A DNA stretch of 64,000 bases. Origin: Salinibacterium sp. SWN167. Its GTDB lineage: Bacteria > Actinomycetota > Actinomycetes > Actinomycetales > Microbacteriaceae. The position numbers and the translations under genes were made by a program. The stretch lies in the NCBI RefSeq assembly GCF_015864665.1, contig NZ_JADYWU010000001.1, positions 124,001 to 188,000 of the forward strand, in the 5' to 3' direction. The notes under the pieces are model-generated. The model was not told the origin of the DNA and ran no database searches. It saw only the letters and a program-made list of their open reading frames with translations. Positions 42,811 to 49,588 of the stretch are shown one piece after another. How positions within the stretch are numbered: the stretch's first letter is position 1; each line of letters begins with the position of its first letter.

Positions 42811-44211
42811 TCACTTAACCGTCTTGGCAAGCGCGGCCTGATATGCGGTGGTGATGACCTGGTATGCAAGGGGAGCTTTGCCGACGCGGACCGGGTCCCA
42901 ATCCAGCGCGGAAACAACCGCCTTGTACGCCTCAGCGATTGATCCGATGTTTTCTCGAATGAATTGCACGGGGTCAACGCGCCATTCCACGAGACCGTCA
43001 GCGGACTGAGTCATCAACTCACGCACTCCGTAGACCACCGGATATAGGAAACCATCCGGGCTGGCCACAGGAATTGCTCGACCTTCGAAGTTTGTGGCCT
43101 TCGACCTCCCGCTCGCGTTCATCTTCTTGACCGCGCCGATACGCCCGTACTTTCCGTCGGCCTTGTTGTACGCATCGGGAAAGAGTTCCTCGATAAGGTC
43201 GAACACCTCTGGCATTTTGGAAGCGACTTTCAGAGCACTGTACACGCGCTGATTGTGCAACTCGAACGTGCCCCCTTGTTCAGAAGTTACAACGCTAAGA
43301 CGCATAAACCCGTCAAACTTGGTCAAGCACTCGCCCTTGTTGCGGTACAAGTTCTGCGGAATCGGTGGAACAATCGGCTTTTCTTTGGGGTCCGCGGGCA
43401 TCGGCTCGAGAATGCTTAGCGGAATCCAAGTGAGAGCGATCAAGTCGGAGACTTTCACGGCCCCGCCCTGCCCTGTCTTCCACTCGATACGCGCCGCGAT
43501 AGGTGAAGGCAACAAGTCTTTGAGGTTGTCGTAGAAACCAGCCTGATTCGACTTTCCCGCGACAACAAGCTCGGCGTTGTTATTGCGTGCGGCACAGATT
43601 TCCAGAATGGAGGATTGGAATTCGTTCACCACAACGACATCATCGGGATCGCTTGGGACGATCAGCTCGACGGGGACGAGGAAACCTAACTCATCGTTTT
43701 CTGACGGCTCTTGTTGCCCGAACGCGGAGAGTTCTCCCCGGAATTGTTTGACGGCGTCGGCTTCCGCATCCCACAGCTGGCGGAACGAAGCCCAATCTCG
43801 AGCCTTTCGAACACTCTTATCGGCGACGCCCGCTGCCCTGAGAATGTGCAGGCCGATCGCCATCGTGTTGTGCCCGCCATCAAGAATCCCCTCCTTGTCC
43901 CGCTCTATGAACTCGGCACGGACGCGACCGCGGTCGAGAACCTCGAAAAGCGTAGCCCCGAGCAGAACCCCCTTCGTCTTAAACGGAAACTCTTTGGGCG
44001 TCGTGTGTATCGATTCGATTATGGCGTCGGTAACGCGGCCAACTCGGGCCGCTCGAGGGTTCGCTTCAAGGTCAAGAGCATCGATTACGGCGATGAAATG
44101 CCGTGCTCGCACGAAACCGGAAATTCGAGTTATGCGGCCAGCAGTCTGCTTGGCAAGCTGTTCGAATTTGATAGTGATGACCGCAGGGGCGGGGGTAATG
44201 ACGTCCGACAT
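42811..44211 (-). CDS. AIPR-like / DGQHR-like protein, first gene of the island operon
   Basis: A 466-aa protein. The N-terminal part contains 'GILDGGHNTMAIGLHIL', with DGGH at residues 111-114, similar in position and style to the DGQHR motif of DndB-like proteins and the NGxQT motif of abortive-infection AIPR proteins (PF10592). It is followed by 'VNEFQSSILEICAARNNNAEL', which resembles the AIPR 'ATNxQ' region. AIPR proteins are linked to phage resistance, but their biochemistry is poorly known. The frame extends upstream, but the ATG at 44211 has a GGAAGGAA ribosome site and is the natural start. The leader of about 200 nt in front carries a terminator hairpin. Family assignment is tentative. 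Confidence 0.72.
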   Translation of the reverse strand: MSDVITPAPAVITIKFEQLAKQTAGRITRISGFVRARHFIAVIDALDLEANPRAARVGRVTDAIIESIHTTPKEFPFKTKGVLLGATLFEVLDRGRVRAEFIERDKEGILDGGHNTMAIGLHILRAAGVADKSVRKARDWASFRQLWDAEADAVKQFRGELSAFGQQEPSENDELGFLVPVELIVPSDPDDVVVVNEFQSSILEICAARNNNAELVVAGKSNQAGFYDNLKDLLPSPIAARIEWKTGQGGAVKVSDLIALTWIPLSILEPMPADPKEKPIVPPIPQNLYRNKGECLTKFDGFMRLSVVTSEQGGTFELHNQRVYSALKVASKMPEVFDLIEELFPDAYNKADGKYGRIGAVKKMNASGRSKATNFEGRAIPVASPDGFLYPVVYGVRELMTQSADGLVEWRVDPVQFIRENIGSIAEAYKAVVSALDWDPVRVGKAPLAYQVITTAYQAALAKTVK

Positions 44212-44256
44212 GAGGTGTTCCTTCCGATGAGGGAAGAACTCCTGGCCCTGAGATGG

Positions 44257-44279
44257 AAAAAGCCGGCGTCCGCCGGCTT
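44257..44279 (-). terminator. Intrinsic terminator/attenuator in the leader of the island operon
   Basis: AAGCCGGCG (44260-44268) pairs with CGCCGGCTT (44271-44279). Read on the minus strand, the GC-rich stem is followed by a run of T residues (44261-44257). It lies about 45 bases before the start of the AIPR-like gene and about 140 bases after a candidate promoter, so it would stop transcripts before the operon unless readthrough occurs. It may alternatively simply block readthrough from the gene ending at 44548. Confidence 0.72.
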
Positions 44280-44289
44280 CTGCAATCTC

Positions 44290-44311
44290 GAGTTCCACGT
44301 TCTTGGAACTC
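44290..44311 (-). promoter_or_regulatory. Leader hairpin upstream of the attenuator
   Basis: GAGTTCC (44290-44296) pairs with GGAACTC (44305-44311). The stem sits just ahead of the terminator in the transcript, as expected for a leader with several structural elements. Confidence 0.5.
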
Positions 44312-44328
44312 TGAGTTTTCCAGAAGCC

Positions 44329-44421
44329 CTATCCAGGGTTACTGAGTTGTGTCGCGGCCTTCGCAGGTCCGCCAAATGGGATGAAGCCCTTTCGTCCGTC
44401 CGGAAGAAAGTAGATAAACAT
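44329..44421 (-). CDS. Possible 30-aa leader peptide
   Basis: A 31-codon frame with ATG at 44421 and stop at 44329 begins 'MFIYFLPDGRKGFIPFGGP' and ends before the leader hairpins. It has no clear Shine-Dalgarno sequence, and the candidate -10 box overlaps its ATG, which argues against translation unless transcription starts further upstream. It is included because of its position in an attenuator-like leader and should be treated as speculative. Confidence 0.25.
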   Translation of the reverse strand: MFIYFLPDGRKGFIPFGGPAKAATQLSNPG

Positions 44422-44445
44422 CTCATAATCGCGAGCGCTCGTCAA
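44417..44445 (-). promoter_or_regulatory. Candidate promoter of the island operon
   Basis: On the minus strand TTGACG (-35, 44445-44440) is followed after 17 bases by GATGTT (-10, 44422-44417). The spacer contains the palindrome CGAGCGCTCG (44432-44441), which could be an operator. An upstream tract of T/A residues (44449-44460) could act as an UP element. The remaining part of the 336-base gap 44212-44547 holds the leader structures and a second palindromic CTGAAC-AG-GTTCAG element at 44504-44517. Confidence 0.5.
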
Positions 44446-44547
44446 GACTTTTTTTGTTTTGATCGGATTCAGTGGCGCTTCGACGGTTTACACCCCTAAA
44501 ACACTGAACAGGTTCAGCGCTAAAATTCCGCCACCGAATCTCGCAGG

Positions 44548-45219
44548 TCAAGCGCCCGAGAATAGCCGCGCAGGCTTCCCCACCGTGCCGGCGGCGAGCT
44601 CGCCCGTCGCCGCGAGTTGCGGTTCCATGGCGCGCCGGAAGCTGTCGCGCATGAGGGGTTCGCCGGCGACGGTTTCGTGCAGGTGCTGCAGTTGGCGGAG
44701 GGTGAAGGGGTGCTCCAGCAGGCCGGCCGGGTCGGGGGCTGCCGCGTAGCGTGTGCGGAGGGTGGCCACCGCTTGGTCGAGGATGTCGTTGTGGCCATAC
44801 GGGAGGGCGCCAGCATCCGCCACCGGCACTACCTTCGCGAGGGACTCGTCGATCGTGAGGCTCGGCCACGGCACCACATCGAGGTGGGCGACCGACAGCA
44901 CCCAGCCGCGATTGTCGCGGGCAGGGTCATCGAAAACGTGGAGCTGGCGGGGCGACAAGCCCGAGACTCCGGCCTTGGTGCGGAGGGAGCGCAGCACGGC
45001 ATCCGCCAGCAACTCGCCCTCGTGCAGGAAGGTGCCCGGCAGGCGCCAGGCGGTGCCGGTGCCGGTACCGGTGCCAGTGCCGACGCCAGCTCCCGCGCGC
45101 ACCAGCAGCGCGCTGAGCTCGCCGCCCGGCGGAACCGTGAGCACCGCGGTGTCGACGGCGACGGAGGGGCGCGGATAGTCGGTCAGGGCCCGGTCGTGTG
45201 AGTCGCGGTAGATCTCCAT
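44548..45219 (-). CDS. NrtR-like Nudix-domain transcriptional regulator
   Basis: A 223-aa protein with an N-terminal Nudix fold ('AVDTAVLTVPPGGELSALLVR') and a C-terminal winged helix region ('FTLRQLQHLHETVAGEPLMRDSFRRAM') like NrtR, a repressor of NAD-related genes that senses ADP-ribose. The Nudix box is degenerate: the REUxEE core reads RSLRTK (residues 77-82), so catalysis is not expected. This supports a sensory role. A run of five Gly-Thr pairs (residues 47-56), encoded by hexamer repeats, lies before the box. The gene is divergent from the ARPP-1/ADP-ribosylglycohydrolase operon, which it probably controls. Confidence 0.85.
   Translation of the reverse strand: MEIYRDSHDRALTDYPRPSVAVDTAVLTVPPGGELSALLVRAGAGVGTGTGTGTGTAWRLPGTFLHEGELLADAVLRSLRTKAGVSGLSPRQLHVFDDPARDNRGWVLSVAHLDVVPWPSLTIDESLAKVVPVADAGALPYGHNDILDQAVATLRTRYAAAPDPAGLLEHPFTLRQLQHLHETVAGEPLMRDSFRRAMEPQLAATGELAAGTVGKPARLFSGA
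45052..45081 (-). repeat. Hexanucleotide repeat encoding (Gly-Thr)5
   Basis: Five near-identical GGTGCC-type hexamers lie inside the Nudix-like regulator gene and encode alternating Gly-Thr. Two units differ by one base. Such repeats can expand or contract in frame. Confidence 0.75.
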
Positions 45220-45307
45220 ACAGACGATTATCGCAGATTCGCGCTAAATGTCAGTGGGGTGTCATACTCTGAATTTGCGCGACAATGCGCTAACTATCGG
45301 AGGCATC
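45220..45307. promoter_or_regulatory. Divergent regulatory region between NrtR-like gene and ARPP-1 operon
   Basis: The 88-base region holds two direct copies of GCGCTAA (45241-45247 and 45287-45293), and a TGTCA pair (TGTCAGTGGGGTGTCATA) lies between them. These are possible operator half sites for the NrtR-like protein. The known NrtR consensus is not obviously present. The plus-strand gene has a GGAGG ribosome site at its right end. Confidence 0.45.
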
Positions 45308-46267
45308 ATGAACAGAGAGATTCACCGCCACCAGAACAAACCACTCCCCCAGCTCCACGTCGGCCACGGCAGCCACCACGGCGCCCTCAGCATCTTCCCC
45401 CTCTGGGTCAACTCGCCCCGCGTCACCGGCCTCGATTGGAAGGCCAGCAGCATCCGCACCGCCGAACGAGAAGGCTCCCCCGTCGTCGGCGAACTCGTAC
45501 TGCACAACAGCACCGCCCGCCCCGTCGTCGCCCTCGAAGGCGACCTCCTCAAAGGCGGTTGGCAGGATCGGATGCTCGCCCGCAGCCTTCTGCTCGAACC
45601 CTTCGAGGCGCGCGTCGCCGAAGTGTTCTGCGTCGAAGCTGGGCGTTGGGGCGCACGCCCGGTGGAGACCCAAGCCGCCCACGAGGCCAGCGGCCGACGC
45701 AGTGCGCTCAGCGTGCGGCGCGGCAACGCCGGCGACGGCGAGCGCGGCGGAAGCCAGCAGTCAGAAGTGTGGCAGCGCATCAGCCGCTTCGAGAATGCCC
45801 TCGGCGCTACGGCTAGCTCCTCGATGCTTGATCATCTCGACCGCTCCGCGCCGCACCACGCCCGCCAGCTCGGAGCCCGCCCACTCGACGGCCAACGCGG
45901 CGTCATCATCGGCATCGGCGGCCGCGTAATCGGAGCAGAACTCTTCGGCAACACCGCCGGACTCCGCAGTCGGTGGCAGGGCATCCTCGCCGCCGCCGCC
46001 CTGGACGCCCAGCTCGCCCCACGCCGTCGCACCACCGCCCACGACGCCCGCGTCTTCACCCGTCACCTGCAAGGCGTGACCCTCGAAGACGGCGGAGACG
46101 GGGGGCTCGCCCGCGCAGTACGGTCACAACAGAGCCGACTGCGGGCATCCGGAATCGTGAACGCGAACGCGCACACCAGCATGCACACCAGCACCAGTGC
46201 ACCAACAGCCAGCATCATCCACCTCACCGCGTTTGACGACGCGCACCCCCTATTGGAGAACGCATGA
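45308..46267 (+). CDS. ARPP-1 (DUF6569) domain protein
   Basis: A 319-aa protein with the ARPP-1 domain named for its association with ADP-ribosylglycohydrolase (ARG) and rhodanese-phosphatase proteins. The family hallmarks are visible: 'HGALSIFPLW', 'VVGELVLHNSTARPVVALEGDLLKGGWQ' cut by 'DRMLARSLL', and 'VFCVEAGRWG'. The biochemical function is unknown; a role in nucleotide or ADP-ribose handling has been proposed from gene neighbourhoods. The C-terminal region is His/Thr/Ser-rich and may be disordered. The ATG at 45308 has a strong GGAGG site; the frame is open further upstream but without support. The gene overlaps the next gene by ATGA. Confidence 0.85.
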   Translation: MNREIHRHQNKPLPQLHVGHGSHHGALSIFPLWVNSPRVTGLDWKASSIRTAEREGSPVVGELVLHNSTARPVVALEGDLLKGGWQDRMLARSLLLEPFEARVAEVFCVEAGRWGARPVETQAAHEASGRRSALSVRRGNAGDGERGGSQQSEVWQRISRFENALGATASSSMLDHLDRSAPHHARQLGARPLDGQRGVIIGIGGRVIGAELFGNTAGLRSRWQGILAAAALDAQLAPRRRTTAHDARVFTRHLQGVTLEDGGDGGLARAVRSQQSRLRASGIVNANAHTSMHTSTSAPTASIIHLTAFDDAHPLLENA

Positions 46268-47172
46268 GCGAACCAACCCCCGCCCGAGAACGCCCCATCC
46301 CCGAACCGCAACGTTTCTACACCCGCTTCACCGACACCGGCTTTCTGCACGTCGGCACCTTCACTGGCATCACCCTCGACGGCGAGCGCCGCTACTTCAT
46401 GTGGCAAACGGATGACTGGGAAGAGATCTACCTCTCCGGGTTCGAGTACTACCGTGACGATGATGACACTCACTTCGCCGAGAGCAGTCGCGACGAAATT
46501 CGGCAGCTCAGCCCCGACGCGGTGGAAACCGAACCGGGTGGCGGGAGCTTTCTCGACGCCTACTTTGGTCGGGATCCCGATGACGAGATGTATCAAAAGA
46601 AGCGCACCCCGGAAGGCGAAATGATGAGCGAGGCAACCGAGGCAACCGACGCGACCGACGCAGCCGGCCTCGAAGGCGATCGCGAGAGCGACACCGACAC
46701 CGACGACATGCTCATGACCGAAGTGGATGCCATGGTGCAGCACGGCATCGCCGTCGGCATTGCGTCGATCGCCCACCGCGGCCAGACCGACAAGCTCGGC
46801 TATGACTACATTGATCACCCTGCCCGCGTCGCCGAGAGTTTCGATTGGCTGAACCAGCCGGTCGAGCACTGCGCCGCGTGGCTGCACGATGTGATCGAAG
46901 ACACCGACATCACCGCCACTGACCTGCTGAAGGCCGGCATGCTGCCCGAGATCGTGGAGGCCGTCGTACTGCTGACCAGACGAGCGGATGTCGCCGACGC
47001 CGACTATTACGAACGCATCCGCCAGCATCCGGTTGCACTCGCGGTGAAGCTTGCAGACATTGATGACAACCTCGCCGAGTGGCGTTTTCGCAAGCTCGAC
47101 TACGACCTTCAGGAGCGGTTGTCGAACAAGTATTTTCATGCCCGGCAACTGCTGCAGGCGACGCCCGAGTGA
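46264..47172 (+). CDS. HD-domain hydrolase with N-terminal unknown domain
   Basis: A 302-aa protein. Residues 1-100 form an unidentified domain ('FYTRFTDTGFLHVGTFTGITLDGERRYF'). An acidic Thr/Glu-rich linker follows. The C-terminal 160 residues are an HD phosphohydrolase of the RelA/SpoT-HD or MESH1 type: 'AHRGQTDKLGYDYIDHPARVAE', the HD pair in 'AAWLHDVIEDTD', and 'VKLADIDDNLAEWR'. Such enzymes remove phosphates from ppGpp, NADPH or other nucleotides; here the partners point to an ADP-ribose-related nucleotide. Start codon and upstream stop overlap (ATGA), so it is made together with the ARPP-1 protein. The substrate is unknown. Confidence 0.83.
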   Translation: MSEPTPARERPIPEPQRFYTRFTDTGFLHVGTFTGITLDGERRYFMWQTDDWEEIYLSGFEYYRDDDDTHFAESSRDEIRQLSPDAVETEPGGGSFLDAYFGRDPDDEMYQKKRTPEGEMMSEATEATDATDAAGLEGDRESDTDTDDMLMTEVDAMVQHGIAVGIASIAHRGQTDKLGYDYIDHPARVAESFDWLNQPVEHCAAWLHDVIEDTDITATDLLKAGMLPEIVEAVVLLTRRADVADADYYERIRQHPVALAVKLADIDDNLAEWRFRKLDYDLQERLSNKYFHARQLLQATPE

Positions 47173-47243
47173 TGCGCTCGCGCTGAACCCCAGCCGAACG
47201 ACTCACTCCTTGACGATGCAGCATCCGACCCCACGGAGAACCC

Positions 47244-48659
47244 ATGAAACTTTCTAGTGCCCAAACTGACCGCGCCACTGGCGTGATGCTCGCGATGGCC
47301 TGCGGCGATGCTCTCGGCGCTGGCTACGAATTCGGGCCTCCCTTCGAGGGCGAGGTTGCCATGAAGGGAGGCGGCGGCTTCGGTTGGGCGCCCGGAGAAT
47401 GGACCGACGACACCTCCATGGCCGTGCCCATCCTGCGCGCGGCGGCCTCCGGGCGCGACCTGCGCGACGAGGCTGTGCTCGACGAGATCGTTGCGGCCTG
47501 GGTCAACTGGGCCAAGACGGCTCCGGATGTCGGGGTGCAGACCAGCGGAGCGCTCCGCGGCATCGAACCTACCGCGAGCGCCGCCCGCGCATCCGCCCGC
47601 CGCGTGCATGACGCTCGCGGTCGCAGCGGCGGAAACGGCTCGCTCATGCGCACCGCCCCGGTCGCACTCGCTTACCTCGGCGACGCGCACGCTCTCGCCG
47701 AGGCGGCCCGCGCGATCAGCGACCTCACCCACTTTGACGAGGATGCCGGCGACGCCTGCGTGCTCTGGAGCCTCGCCATCCGTCACGCGATCCTCACCGG
47801 CGAGGCGGATGTTCGGGTCGGGCTTTCGGCCCTCGCCCCCGACCGCGCCGCCCGCTGGGCCGAGTTCATCGCGGACTCCGAGACCCAGCAGCCCCGTGAC
47901 TTCACCAAGAACGGCTGGGTGGTTGAAGCACTGCAGGCCGCGTGGTCGGCGATCGTCAACGGCGAGAGCCTCGTCGACACCCTCGAACGTGCCGTGCGGG
48001 GTGGCCGCGACGCCGACACCGTTGCGGCCATCGCGGGCGGTCTCGTGGGCGCCCGCTGGGGACTCTCCGCGATCCCCGCCGCCTGGCAGCGCATCGTGCA
48101 CGGCTGGCCAAACCTCACGAGCCTCGACCTGGTGCGCCTCTCCACCGAGGTCGTGCGGGGCGAGCCGGTGCCCGAACGCATCGACTACACCGAGTTAGGC
48201 GATGTGTCGACGTTGGTGCAGCATCCGCACGACGCCGGAGTCTGGCTCGGCGCTGTCGGCGCGCTCGACGCGCTTCCCCCCGAAGTGGATGCCGTGGTCT
48301 CGCTCTGCCGCATCGGCTCTAGGCAGGTGCCAGCCCGCATCCGCCACCGCGTCGAGGTACGCCTGATCGACAAGTCGACACCCTCCGAAAACCCGAACCT
48401 GCTCTTCGTGCTCGCCGATGCAGCGGATGCCGTGGCCGCCCTGCGCGCCGAGGGCCACACGGTGCTGCTCCACTGCGTGCAAGCGCAAAGCCGCACCCCC
48501 ACCGTCGCTGCGCTCTATGCCGCGCGGCACCTCGGGGTGCCGATCGATACTGCGCTGGCCGAGGTACGCGCGGCGCTGCCCAACGCTCGCCCGAATGGGG
48601 CATTTCGGGCGGCGCTTGCCGACACTAGCTTGGTTCGAACTGAGGGAGCATCCGAATGA
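47244..48659 (+). CDS. ADP-ribosylglycohydrolase fused to Cys-X5-Arg phosphatase domain
   Basis: A 471-aa two-domain enzyme. Residues 1-310 are an ADP-ribosylglycohydrolase (DraG/ARH): 'GDALGAGYEFG', the metal-binding 'EWTDDTSMA', and 'RDADTVAAIAGGLVGARWG'. The C-terminal 140 residues carry 'HCVQAQSRTP' with C411 and R417, the C-X5-R signature of the rhodanese/dual-specificity phosphatase superfamily. Together they could remove ADP-ribose from a target and dephosphorylate the product or the same nucleic-acid end. The gene lies 71 bases after the HD gene and overlaps the PHP gene by ATGA. The fusion is a direct observation; the joint function is inference. Confidence 0.9.
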   Translation: MKLSSAQTDRATGVMLAMACGDALGAGYEFGPPFEGEVAMKGGGGFGWAPGEWTDDTSMAVPILRAAASGRDLRDEAVLDEIVAAWVNWAKTAPDVGVQTSGALRGIEPTASAARASARRVHDARGRSGGNGSLMRTAPVALAYLGDAHALAEAARAISDLTHFDEDAGDACVLWSLAIRHAILTGEADVRVGLSALAPDRAARWAEFIADSETQQPRDFTKNGWVVEALQAAWSAIVNGESLVDTLERAVRGGRDADTVAAIAGGLVGARWGLSAIPAAWQRIVHGWPNLTSLDLVRLSTEVVRGEPVPERIDYTELGDVSTLVQHPHDAGVWLGAVGALDALPPEVDAVVSLCRIGSRQVPARIRHRVEVRLIDKSTPSENPNLLFVLADAADAVAALRAEGHTVLLHCVQAQSRTPTVAALYAARHLGVPIDTALAEVRAALPNARPNGAFRAALADTSLVRTEGASE

Positions 48660-49501
48660 TGATCGATCTCCACACGCACTCGGCGGTCTCCGACGGTCTC
48701 GACTCCCCTGCCGAGCTGATGCGGCTGGGCGCCGAAGCGGGGCTGTCGGTCATCGGCCTCACCGATCACGACACAACGGCGGGCTGGGCAGAAGCATCCG
48801 TCGCCGCACAGGAGCAGGGCATCGGCTTACTTCGTGGTGCCGAGCTTTCTACGACGGATGCCCGGGGCGGCACAGTGCACATGCTGGCGTACCTGTTTGA
48901 TCCGAAAGCGCCCGAGCTGCTTGCCGAACTCGCGAAAGCTCCCCAGCAACGCGAGGATCGCGTGCGGGCGATTATCGAGCGCCTCCAGCAGGATTTCGCT
49001 GTCTCGTTCGAGTCGATTACCGAGCGCGCCGGTGTCGGCACGATGCTGGGCAAGCCGCACATCGCGGCCGAGCTAGTGGCGATAGGAGCGGTCCCTACTC
49101 CGCGTGACGCTTTCACGAATATTCTCGCGGACGGCAGCAAATACCTTGTCCCCTTGATACGGATGAGCCCGCTCACCACTGTCGAGCTCGTCCAGAAAGC
49201 CGGCGGAGTCACGGTCATCGCGCATCCGCGAGACGGAGGACGGGGCAGCGGCCTCACCGCCGCCGAGATCGCTGAGCTGCGGGATGCCGGACTCTTTGGT
49301 CTCGAAGTCGACCACCGCGAGCACACCGCCCTCGCCCGCGCAGAACTCACTGCCCTGGCCACCGACCTAGGACTGCGGATGACCGGCTCCAGCGACTACC
49401 ACTCGACGGTCAAGCCCAATCGCCTCGGCGAGAACACCACTGCCCCCGAGGTGCTCGACGAGCTCCTCGCGAGCGCGACCTCGGGGATGAGGCTCGTGTA
49501 G
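48656..49501 (+). CDS. PHP-domain phosphoesterase (TrpH/3',5'-nucleotide phosphatase-like)
   Basis: A 281-aa metal-dependent phosphoesterase. The PHP metal ligands occur in order: 'DLHTHS' (H6, H8), 'LTDHD', 'GAELS', 'GKPH', 'IAHPRD', and 'SSDYH'. Relatives such as YciV/TrpH hydrolyse 3',5'-bisphosphate nucleosides and 5' ends of short RNAs. The start overlaps the stop of the ADP-ribosylglycohydrolase/phosphatase gene, so it belongs to that operon, and a role in trimming nucleotide products fits the context. It is also a common standalone housekeeping gene in actinobacteria, so its co-location is suggestive only. Confidence 0.9.
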   Translation: MMIDLHTHSAVSDGLDSPAELMRLGAEAGLSVIGLTDHDTTAGWAEASVAAQEQGIGLLRGAELSTTDARGGTVHMLAYLFDPKAPELLAELAKAPQQREDRVRAIIERLQQDFAVSFESITERAGVGTMLGKPHIAAELVAIGAVPTPRDAFTNILADGSKYLVPLIRMSPLTTVELVQKAGGVTVIAHPRDGGRGSGLTAAEIAELRDAGLFGLEVDHREHTALARAELTALATDLGLRMTGSSDYHSTVKPNRLGENTTAPEVLDELLASATSGMRLV

Positions 49502-49588
49502 TCATGGAGCACGACGCGCCCGCAATGTCGCTGGCTACCGATATTTTCTCAGCAAGCGGACCGGCCGGGCCGCACAGGGAAGGTGGTC

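Noticed and set aside
32499-44211. DISARM or BREX assignment for the island
   Set aside because: Although an SNF2 helicase and large adenine methyltransferase are present, no DUF1998 pair (DrmA/DrmB) and no BrxC/PglZ-like genes are seen, and the AIPR-like, HEPN and DUF262 genes are not part of those systems.
44130-44426. 98-aa minus-strand frame overlapping the AIPR-like gene start
   Set aside because: It runs out of frame through the coding region and leader, has no ribosome site, and is Arg/Ser-rich as expected for a shadow frame.
44432-44441. CGAGCGCTCG as a fourth CelR operator in front of the island operon
   Set aside because: It shares only the GAGCGCTC core, lacks the outer bases of the three sugar-locus operators, and has no functional link to sugar use. 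A local operator or chance palindrome is more likely.
32464-44547. Integration site (tRNA, att repeats) at island borders
   Set aside because: No tRNA gene, integrase or clear direct repeat was found at either edge; the island could have entered by homologous exchange.
45052-45081. CRISPR-like repeat
   Set aside because: The hexamers are contiguous, without spacers, and lie within a coding frame.
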